This document shows, in pieces, positions 23,082 to 28,403 of a DNA stretch of 28,403 nt. A program made the position numbers and the translations under genes. The DNA lies in NCBI GenBank assembly GCA_964651515.1, contig CAZYYB010000036.1, positions 1 to 28,403 of the forward strand, written 5' to 3'. The number at the start of each line of letters is the position of its first letter. The stretch's first letter is position 1. The notes under the pieces are model-generated. The model saw nothing but the letters and a program-made list of their open reading frames with translations, ran no database searches and had not been told where the DNA came from. The DNA comes from BOG-1184 sp964651515. GTDB lineage: Bacteria > Fibrobacterota > Chitinivibrionia > Chitinivibrionales > Chitinispirillaceae.

Positions 23082-23349
23082 ATATGTTCCCGTGTTTTTT
23101 CCACCTAATGTTGGCGTTGCGGAAGTGCCGAGGCCCCGCCACAGGCGGGACCGGCCCGGCACCTCCGCAGGAGAGGGTGCGTCGGAGACGCGGCTTTGCG
23201 CGGCTCCGACCAGGGGGAACCCGAGAAGCGAGGTTCCCCCACCAGCATTTGATGGTAAATGCATGGTTCTCCCATCCAAGTTACTTCGGACCTTTGATTT
23301 TCCTCATATGCGGTTTCTCTTCGCCGCATATACGATTTTTACTCTTCTC
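23025..23349 (+). other. Structured 325-base gap ahead of pyrE
   Basis: This stretch has no gene. It holds, in order: the overlapping terminator-like stems (23024-23081); an imperfect hairpin with GTGCCG and CGGCAC outer arms and CCCGCC/GGCGGG inner arms (23125-23162); copy 1 of the paired-hairpin repeat (23165-23243); and about 100 bases of plain sequence up to the pyrE start. No clear promoter is visible between the repeat and pyrE. Confidence 0.6.
23165..23243. repeat. Paired-hairpin dispersed repeat, copy 1
   Basis: Hairpin one is 23181-23210: GTCGGAG, A, CGCG, loop GCTTTG, CGCG, G, CTCCGAC. Hairpin two is 23213-23240: GGGGGAACC pairing with GGTTCCCCC. The same order, arms and flanks (CCGCAG at the left, CCCCCACC at the right) recur at 26272-26348. 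Stems are kept while loops differ, so the fold rather than the sequence seems conserved. It is non-coding. Confidence 0.8.
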
Positions 23350-24027
23350 ATGGAAACCTACAAGCAGCGGTTCATCGAGTTCATGGTTCGCAGCAACGTG
23401 CTCACGTTCGGCGATTTCACGACCAAGAGCGGCCGACGGACACCGTTTTTCATCAATACCGGCAACTACCGCACCGGGTCCCAGATCCGGTCTCTCGGGG
23501 AGTTCTATGCCGCAGCCATGGTAAAAAACCTCGGCAACCGGTTCGATGTTCTCTACGGCCCGGCCTACAAGGGCATCCCGCTCGTGGTGACGGCCGCCTC
23601 CGCGCTCGCCGCCGGCTACGGCCGGGACGTCGCCTACTGTTTCAACCGCAAGGAGGCGAAGGATCACGGGGAGGGCGGTATCTTCATCGGGCATGCGCCC
23701 GTTGCCCCCGACCGCATCCTCATCGTCGAGGACGTGGTCACCGCGGGAACCTCGGTGCGGGAAACGGTCGCCCTGCTCGGGAAAACTCCCGGGATTTCCC
23801 TTGCGGGCCTGATAGTTTCCGTCAACCGGATGGAAAAGGGCGTGGGCGAGAAGGGCGCGCTTGCCGAACTCGCCGACGAATTCGGCATTGCCGCCTTCGC
23901 CATCGTGACCCTCGACGAGATCATCGCCCACCTGCACGGCAGGACGATCGACGGCGTGGTCGTGCTCACCGACGCGATTCTGGCGAAGATAGCCGAGTAC
24001 CGCAGCCGCTACGGCGCGGCGCGGTAG
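23350..24027 (+). CDS. pyrE: Orotate phosphoribosyltransferase
   Basis: This 225-residue enzyme of UMP synthesis joins orotate and PRPP to give orotidine 5'-phosphate. It starts METYKQRFIEFMVRSNVLTF, as PyrE proteins do, with TKSGRRTPFFINTG next. The catalytic flexible loop is FNRKEAKDHGEGG (98-110) and the PRPP loop is ILIVEDVVTAGTSVRET (123-139). The length is typical. The ATG at 23350 is chosen by family start; in-frame ATGs upstream (such as 23308) would add a non-homologous hydrophobic stretch. No good Shine-Dalgarno precedes it. It leads a tight operon: the NusG-like gene starts 15 bases after its stop. The long structured leader upstream may regulate it. Confidence 0.93.
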   Translation: METYKQRFIEFMVRSNVLTFGDFTTKSGRRTPFFINTGNYRTGSQIRSLGEFYAAAMVKNLGNRFDVLYGPAYKGIPLVVTAASALAAGYGRDVAYCFNRKEAKDHGEGGIFIGHAPVAPDRILIVEDVVTAGTSVRETVALLGKTPGISLAGLIVSVNRMEKGVGEKGALAELADEFGIAAFAIVTLDEIIAHLHGRTIDGVVVLTDAILAKIAEYRSRYGAAR

Positions 24028-24042
24028 CGAAGCGAAGCCGCC

Positions 24043-24603
24043 ATGCGAAGAGTCAGCGAGAATCCACCCGCCCGCAGCCCCGATCGCCCGATTGCCGACG
24101 CGCCGCTTCCCTGGTTCATCGCCCATGTCAAACCGCGCCAGGAGAAGGCGCTGGCCGACGACTGCCTGCGGCTGGGCATCGAGTACTACCTTCCCCTCGC
24201 GGTCAAAATCACCCGGCGCCGGGACAACAACAAACCACGGAAATCGGTGCTCCCGCTCTTCGCCGGCTACCTGAGTTTCAGCGGCACGCAGGAGATGCAC
24301 GCCGGCCTCTACGCCACGGGGCATGTCGCGACCATCATCGAGATCAGGCACCAGAAAAAATTTATCGCCGAGCTCGGGCAGATATACAGTCTCCTTGAAA
24401 AAGGCGTCCTTCTCGAACCCTGCCCGTCGAGCTTTACCGAAGGCGAAGAGGTCTCCATCGAGGCGGGACCGCTGCGGGGAGTCCGGGGCATTGTGACGAC
24501 CGTGCGCGACCAGGATCGCCTCATCCTGACGGTCGAATGTCTCGGCCGCGCCATAACGACCATCGATGCCGCGATGGTCAGACCAATTGCCAGACGGGAG
24601 TGA
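24043..24603 (+). CDS. NusG-family transcription elongation factor paralogue (RfaH/UpxY-like)
   Basis: This 186-residue protein has an NGN domain from about residue 22 (PLPWFIAHVKPRQEKALADD, YYLPLAVKITRRR, SVLPLFAGYLSF). A helical linker follows, then a KOW domain (FTEGEEVSIEAGPLRGVRGIV, 128-150). NGN plus KOW defines the NusG family, which binds the RNA polymerase clamp and modulates pausing. The gene is not next to rplK or secE, as the housekeeping nusG is, and it has a long polar N-extension. It is therefore a specialised paralogue of the RfaH/UpxY kind, such as those controlling surface-polysaccharide operons. It lies between pyrE and two envelope DUF218 genes; the next gene overlaps or abuts its stop. 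Its target operon is not visible here. Confidence 0.88.
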   Translation: MRRVSENPPARSPDRPIADAPLPWFIAHVKPRQEKALADDCLRLGIEYYLPLAVKITRRRDNNKPRKSVLPLFAGYLSFSGTQEMHAGLYATGHVATIIEIRHQKKFIAELGQIYSLLEKGVLLEPCPSSFTEGEEVSIEAGPLRGVRGIVTTVRDQDRLILTVECLGRAITTIDAAMVRPIARRE

Positions 24604-24617
24604 CCGGCGCCGTGTTC

Positions 24618-25394
24618 ATGTCATACCTGTCAAACTTCCTCGCGCTGCCGCTCTACCCGCTGGGGTTCGCCGTCGCCTGCATCGCCGCGGGCGTCATCGC
24701 GCTTCTGCTGCGCAAACGAGGCGCGGGACTCGCGCTCGTTATCCTTTCGGGCGCGGTTCTCTACGCATTTTCGACCGATCCGCTCTCCTACCGCCTCATC
24801 CGCAGCCTCGAGAAGCGTTACCCCCCCCTTCCGAAGGTCGAGCCCGCCCCGTGCATCGTGCTCCTCACCGGCGGCGAGGTTCCACGAATGCCGCCCCGGC
24901 TCTACGACGAGATCAATGCGGCCGGGGATCGCATCCTGTATACCGCGAGGCTCTTCAAGGAGGGGGTCGCTCCCCGGATCGTCATTACCGGCGGCAATCT
25001 CGACTTCATCCGGACGACGACCGGCTCGCAGGCCGAGGCGGCGGCCCGCCTCCTGCGCGGGCTCTTCGACATCGACTCTTCGCGGATCCTGCTCGAAACG
25101 AAGGCGCGTAATACCTACGAGAACGGCCTCCTGACCGGGAAACTGCTCGACAGCCTGCACCTGCCGCGCACCATCATCCTGGTCACCTCGGCCGTACACA
25201 TGCCCCGCGCGGTCATGGTGTTCAAAAAGCTCGGGTTTACGGTCGAGCCCGCGCCGACCAACTTTATCGCCGATGCGCCGCGGACCATGAAACTCATCGA
25301 CCGGATTCCGAGCGCTTCCACGCTCCTGTACTCGACATACGCACTTCACGAGTGGTACGGCATGGCCGCCTACCGACTCCTCGGGCGGCTATGA
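24618..25394 (+). CDS. YdcF/ElyC family (DUF218) envelope protein
   Basis: This protein has 258 residues. Two hydrophobic segments at the N-terminus (about 5-30 and 37-52) are followed by a DUF218 domain: CIVLLTGGEVPR, RILYTARLFKEGVAPRIVITGGN, a Glu in GSQAEAAARLL, the signature ETKARNTYENG, and ILVTSAVHMPRAVMVFKKLG. The layout, with two membrane segments then DUF218, matches ElyC, which in E. coli affects peptidoglycan synthesis and undecaprenyl-phosphate use. The start is one of three in-frame options: GTG 24600 (overlapping the previous stop), GTG 24612 and ATG 24618. The third is chosen by family length. It overlaps the next gene's first possible ATG by four bases, so they are translationally coupled. 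Confidence 0.87.
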   Translation: MSYLSNFLALPLYPLGFAVACIAAGVIALLLRKRGAGLALVILSGAVLYAFSTDPLSYRLIRSLEKRYPPLPKVEPAPCIVLLTGGEVPRMPPRLYDEINAAGDRILYTARLFKEGVAPRIVITGGNLDFIRTTTGSQAEAAARLLRGLFDIDSSRILLETKARNTYENGLLTGKLLDSLHLPRTIILVTSAVHMPRAVMVFKKLGFTVEPAPTNFIADAPRTMKLIDRIPSASTLLYSTYALHEWYGMAAYRLLGRL

Positions 25395-25402
25395 GGAGCG
25401 CC

Positions 25403-26068
25403 ATGGCGAAAAGATCCGCAAAGCCGGCCGTCGCCGTCCTCGTCATCCTCGTCCTGCTGCTGTGCGCCGGAGCCGCCTTTCTTTTCCTGGCCGGTACCTG
25501 GCTTGCAACGGCGGACCCCGTTCCCCCCCGTATCGACGTCATCTATACCTTCGGCGGCGAGAACATCCGGATCACCTATTCGCGGGAGCTCATGCGCCGT
25601 TTTCCGCAGGCGCACTGGGTCATCAGCGACTACAATCACCGGTATGCCCGGCTGCTCGAACGGCAGGGGTTCGATATGTCGCGGGTCACCATTCTCGACA
25701 CCTGCCGCTCGACCATCGCCGAGGTCAACGGACTGGCGGACTGGCTCAAAGTCCAGAAGCCATCCCCCCTCGCCGACTCCGGAGGGGCCGATTCCGGCGA
25801 GGAGGCGAAACCGGCGGACGTGACACTGCGGCCGCTGCATATCGCCCTGGTGTCGAACCCGCTGCACATGAGAAGGATCCGGCTCATCGCGGAGAAGACC
25901 TTTCGCGATCCCGCCATCCGGCTGCACTGCCTGCCGGTGCCCCTGGAACGGTACGGCTGGACGCGGCACTCCCTGAAACACTGGTGGAGGGTCAAGGCGC
26001 TCCGGACGTGGGTAGCGCTCGAAACGGGCAAGATAATACTTTACTGGGCGCTGTTCTCGTGGGGATAA
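25403..26068 (+). CDS. Divergent DUF218 (YdcF-like) protein with N-terminal membrane anchor
   Basis: This protein has 221 residues. One hydrophobic anchor (about 11-33) is followed by a shortened DUF218 domain: IDVIYTFGGENIRITYSREL, a strand HWVISDYNHRYARLL, VTILDTCRSTIAEV in place of the usual NTxEN motif, and HIALVSNPLHMRRIRLIAEKTF. It keeps the fold-defining HMRR segment but has lost the canonical Asn-Thr-x-Glu-Asn, so it may be an inactive or altered paralogue of its upstream neighbour. An insert rich in Gly, Asp and Glu (SGGADSGEE) splits the domain. ATG 25403 has TGAGGAG just upstream; ATG 25391 overlaps the previous stop as ATGA and is also possible. It is the last gene of the pyrE operon. 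Confidence 0.78.
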   Translation: MAKRSAKPAVAVLVILVLLLCAGAAFLFLAGTWLATADPVPPRIDVIYTFGGENIRITYSRELMRRFPQAHWVISDYNHRYARLLERQGFDMSRVTILDTCRSTIAEVNGLADWLKVQKPSPLADSGGADSGEEAKPADVTLRPLHIALVSNPLHMRRIRLIAEKTFRDPAIRLHCLPVPLERYGWTRHSLKHWWRVKALRTWVALETGKIILYWALFSWG

Positions 26069-26111
26069 GCGGGAGACGTTAAGCGGGAATGTCCAGAAAA
26101 AAGTTTTTTTT

Positions 26112-26154
26112 TGGATGGCCGAGCCGTGTCACCCCCGCGATGTGGAAGTGCTTC
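26112..26154. repeat. 43-nt dispersed intergenic repeat, copy B
   Basis: This is the partner of 8013-8055 in the same orientation, with four substitutions in 43 bases by eye. It begins 44 bases after the stop of the second DUF218 gene. The substitutions break the hairpin seen in copy A, so the sequence rather than that fold seems shared. Confidence 0.75.
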
Positions 26155-26271
26155 ATAAGCAACCCCTGCGGGGGGGCCCCCCGGAACCTCTGCGAAAAAC
26201 GGCCAAACATAACATTAAGTCAGGTTGTACGCATTTTTATTATGGAAATGGTCTTGTCATGTGATCTTTTC

Positions 26272-26348
26272 CCGCAGAAAGGGGTGTGTCGGAGACGCGC
26301 TTCGCGGCTCCGACCAGGGGAAACCCACCGTAAGGTGGTGCCCCCACC
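26272..26348. repeat. Paired-hairpin dispersed repeat, copy 2
   Basis: Hairpin one is 26288-26314: GTCGGAG, A, CGCG, loop CTT, CGCG, G, CTCCGAC. Hairpin two is 26317-26344: GGGG and CCCC outside, CCACC-GTAA-GGTGG inside. Compared with copy 1, the first stem is unchanged with a shorter loop, and the second stem is rebuilt with different but still paired bases. It ends 29 bases from the stop of the GH2 gene. Confidence 0.8.
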
Positions 26349-26377
26349 TGAGCAGGAATGAAGCAAAAGGAACAGAC

Positions 26378-28403
26378 CTACCGATTTTCCACCACAATCT
26401 TCTTCGTCAATTCCTTCCCCACGCACAGGCAATAGCACCCGGCGGGCAACTTCTTGCAGTCGATTACCACCGGCGAGCGGTCCGTCCCGTCGGCCAGGGC
26501 GACGGTTGCGCCCCGCATCGTCAGCAGGCGGACCGGGGTGCGGCTGCTCCGCGGCGAGGCGAAGGTGACGGTGATGAAGTCGGCGTCCTGTCTGACCGCT
26601 ATCGCCGGGGTACCGGGGCGGACCGCCGCGTGCGGCACCACCCCGGTCGTCGGCCAGATGAAGGGGAGCGGTGAATTGTCGGGCGCAACAACGCTTATCG
26701 TGATGGTGTCGGGCGTCAGGCCGGCCGCGGAGGCAACGGCCGTGATCGTTCCCGTCGTATTCCTCGACTTGAGCACCCAGCCGATCTTCCCCGCGATCGT
26801 CGTCCGCGTCAAGGTGTCGAAGCAGTCGACCGGACCGGAGAGCTGGAGCGTTACCGGCCGGGCGGCAAAGGCGCATCGGCCCGAGGCGTCGCGCAGCGAG
26901 GCGACAAGCCGGGTGATATCGGTGCTGTCGGCGGTTATCGTCGTGAGATCGGCGTTCAGCTGCACCTTCGTCGGCGTCAGCCCCACGATGAACGTATCCT
27001 GCGCCGCACCGGTCCAGTTCGCACTATACATATAATACGCTTTCTTCGGAATGCGATACTCGTCAAGAACTCCCATGGGGTGGTTCATGAACGGCGAGCA
27101 GTAGTCGATAAAGCTCCACAGGTGCCCGCCCGCCGGGACCGGCTGCGTGGTCGCGTTCCATGCGGTCAGGATCGAGTCCCAGTCGTTGCTGCCGTTCCAG
27201 TGGTCGGACGAGAATTTGTTCTCGCTGAGCGGGCCCGCCAGCGCGACATCGTTGACCCGTGCGGTATCCCCCCGGAAGCACCATTTGATCCAACCCTCAT
27301 AGTACTCCGACACGAAGGCACCGATAACCTGGCTCTGCATGCTGGTCGGCCGCAGTTCATAGTTCATCCCGTAGACATCGGCGGGGAATGCCGTGATCTC
27401 GACCGAGCTTCCGTAAAGCCCGGTACCCCGCGTCGAGTCCTGGCCCTTGATGGTCGCGTTGAGCGTGACAAGCGGCGCCTGGAACGTGGAAGCCGCGTCG
27501 TTTGCATCCGGCTCGTTGAACATCCCCCAGAGGATGATCGCGGGATGGTTGTACCCGACCGTGATCATCTCCTGCGCCGCGGTATTCATGCGGGTCCAGA
27601 AGGAGGTCGGGTACGGCGCGGTGGAGCAGCACCCCCATGACGGCAGTTCGACTTCGCACACCACGCCCAGCTCGTCGCAGGCGTTGTAGAAGGCCGGGGA
27701 GCGCGGGAAGTGGGAACAGCGGATGGAGTTTGCCCCCATCGCCTTCACCAGTTGTACCTCCTGGAAGAAGCGCGATCGGGGCACCGCATTTTCCACCCAG
27801 GCGAACTCCTGGTGCATGCAGACCCCCTTGAGGAGGTACCGCGCGCCGTTCAGGGAGAACCCGCTCGTTCGCGACCAGGCTATCGAGCGGACGCCGAACC
27901 GCTCGACGTAATCGTCAACGACCACGCCGCCGATCGAGATCTTCGTGAAAATCCGGTAGAGGTAGGGCGACTCCGGACTCCAGAGTTTGGGATTTTGGAT
28001 GGTGTCGCCCGTCTTATCGAACACCAGGGAGGTATCGGCGCCGATCGAACCGGCGAGGCTGTCCTTCTTAATAATTATTCCGTTAGAGTCCACGATGCAC
28101 CAGGAGACGGTCACGCCCTGGGCGGTCTTGTTGTCGTTACGCACCTTCGTCCGTACCCGGACCGTGGCGACCGAGGCGGTTGCGATCGGGGTGGAAATCT
28201 TCTGGCCGTGGAACGCCACATAGACGCTGTCGGTGCAGAGCAGCCAGACGTCGCGATACAATCCACTGAAGAGGTAGAAGTCGGGATAGGCGTTGCTTGC
28301 GTTGCCGAGGGTCGAATAGGTTCCCGCCCGTCCGGGAGGGATGCTGTCCTGGAAGTTGCAGTCGAGCCTGAACGCCACGACGTTGGTCCCGGTTTTACTC
28401 GCC
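26378..28403 (-). CDS. Glycoside hydrolase family 2 enzyme, 5'-truncated by the window edge
   Basis: The frame is open to the last bases of the window; a GTG at 28376-28378 is internal, not a start. About 674 residues are visible. They begin in the sugar-binding domain (GTNVVAFRLDCN, FSGLYRDVWL), then an immunoglobulin-like domain. A TIM barrel follows with LLKGVCMHQEFAW, NPAIILWG-type sequence and MFNEPDAND, whose Glu (codon 27512-27514) is the acid/base. VSEYYEG (Glu codon 27305-27307) is the likely nucleophile. The barrel ends HLWSFIDYCSP and KKAYYMYSANW. After it come an Ig-like domain (about 26690-27000) and a 55-residue tail (VRLLTMRGATV, LPAGCYCLCVGKELTKKIVV) resembling secretion-sorting tails. 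GH2 covers beta-galactosidase, -glucuronidase and -mannosidase; which one cannot be told. Probably secreted. Confidence 0.9.
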   Translation of the reverse strand, partial: ASKTGTNVVAFRLDCNFQDSIPPGRAGTYSTLGNASNAYPDFYLFSGLYRDVWLLCTDSVYVAFHGQKISTPIATASVATVRVRTKVRNDNKTAQGVTVSWCIVDSNGIIIKKDSLAGSIGADTSLVFDKTGDTIQNPKLWSPESPYLYRIFTKISIGGVVVDDYVERFGVRSIAWSRTSGFSLNGARYLLKGVCMHQEFAWVENAVPRSRFFQEVQLVKAMGANSIRCSHFPRSPAFYNACDELGVVCEVELPSWGCCSTAPYPTSFWTRMNTAAQEMITVGYNHPAIILWGMFNEPDANDAASTFQAPLVTLNATIKGQDSTRGTGLYGSSVEITAFPADVYGMNYELRPTSMQSQVIGAFVSEYYEGWIKWCFRGDTARVNDVALAGPLSENKFSSDHWNGSNDWDSILTAWNATTQPVPAGGHLWSFIDYCSPFMNHPMGVLDEYRIPKKAYYMYSANWTGAAQDTFIVGLTPTKVQLNADLTTITADSTDITRLVASLRDASGRCAFAARPVTLQLSGPVDCFDTLTRTTIAGKIGWVLKSRNTTGTITAVASAAGLTPDTITISVVAPDNSPLPFIWPTTGVVPHAAVRPGTPAIAVRQDADFITVTFASPRSSRTPVRLLTMRGATVALADGTDRSPVVIDCKKLPAGCYCLCVGKELTKKIVVENR

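Larger units (their letters stand above)
26069..26377. other. Convergent intergenic region packed with repeats
   Basis: No gene is supported in these 309 bases. They lie between the last gene of the pyrE operon and the minus-strand GH2 gene, which converge here. They hold an A-run/T-run fold-back (26093-26114), copy B of the 43-nt repeat (26112-26154), the 12-base palindrome GGGGGGCCCCCC (26171-26182), and copy 2 of the paired-hairpin repeat (26272-26348). Any of the hairpins could act as a terminator for either gene. Confidence 0.7.

Noticed and set aside
23104..23116. TAATGTT ahead of repeat copy 1 and AACATTA ahead of copy 2 as recombination (attC-like) core sites
   Set aside because: They are in opposite orientation relative to the repeats, there is no paired second core site, and no integrase gene. 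Probably chance.
22961..23524. 187-codon frame running from the MBL gene through the repeat into pyrE
   Set aside because: It overlaps two real genes out of frame and reads through the hairpin repeat.
28376..28378. GTG as start of the GH2 gene
   Set aside because: The frame continues upstream to the window edge with matching GH2 sequence (ASKTGTNVV before it), so the GTG is internal.

Overview
The window is a GC-rich, gene-dense piece of a bacterial chromosome. It looks like a diderm, probably anaerobic organism. The evidence for this is a periplasmic-type PAP2 phosphatase, a monofunctional peptidoglycan transglycosylase, an ArnA-like nucleotide-sugar enzyme, two ElyC/YdcF-type envelope proteins, and a giant BadF/HgdB-type acyl-CoA dehydratase activase, a family typical of anaerobes. 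A COX24-like 29-residue protein, a Minf_1886-family protein and a secreted glycoside hydrolase with a sorting-tail-like C-terminus would fit the Fibrobacterota/FCB area. That placement is inference only: there is no rRNA or marker gene here to prove it.

Layout. 1-1423 (+): the 3' part of a UbiA prenyltransferase, then a PAP2 phosphatase. 1458-3299 (-): an ArnA-C-like epimerase/decarboxylase and a family-2 glycosyltransferase in a tight operon, convergent with the PAP2 gene. 3501-8594 (+): an MtgA-like transglycosylase, a DUF2934 protein, a bifunctional-nuclease (DUF151) protein, a TPR plus periplasmic-binding protein, a rhomboid protease, and a NimA-like flavin-fold protein. 8834-13231 (-): the 1465-residue activase/dehydratase fusion. 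13322-15061 (+): a protein with a transglutaminase-like core, divergent from it. 15192-16019 (-): a Cof-type HAD phosphatase. 16256-19606 (+): a DUF2007-like protein, the COX24-like peptide, and the RecD2 helicase.

19737-21885 (+): tRNA-Arg(CCG), a STAS-TM-PEGA protein starting on the last base of that tRNA, a Minf_1886 protein, and tRNA-Phe(GAA). 22197-26068 (+): an MBL-fold hydrolase, then pyrE, a NusG paralogue and two DUF218 proteins packed as one operon. 26378-end (-): the C-terminal part of a GH2 glycoside hydrolase whose 5' end lies outside the window.

There is no CRISPR array, phage, transposase or obvious island. The most unusual content is intergenic: two copies of a paired-hairpin repeat (about 79 and 76 nt) and two copies of a separate 43-nt repeat. 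One copy of each lies in the same gap at 26069-26377. Other points of interest are a STAS-PEGA gene overlapping a tRNA and possibly starting at ATT, and a long structured leader before pyrE.
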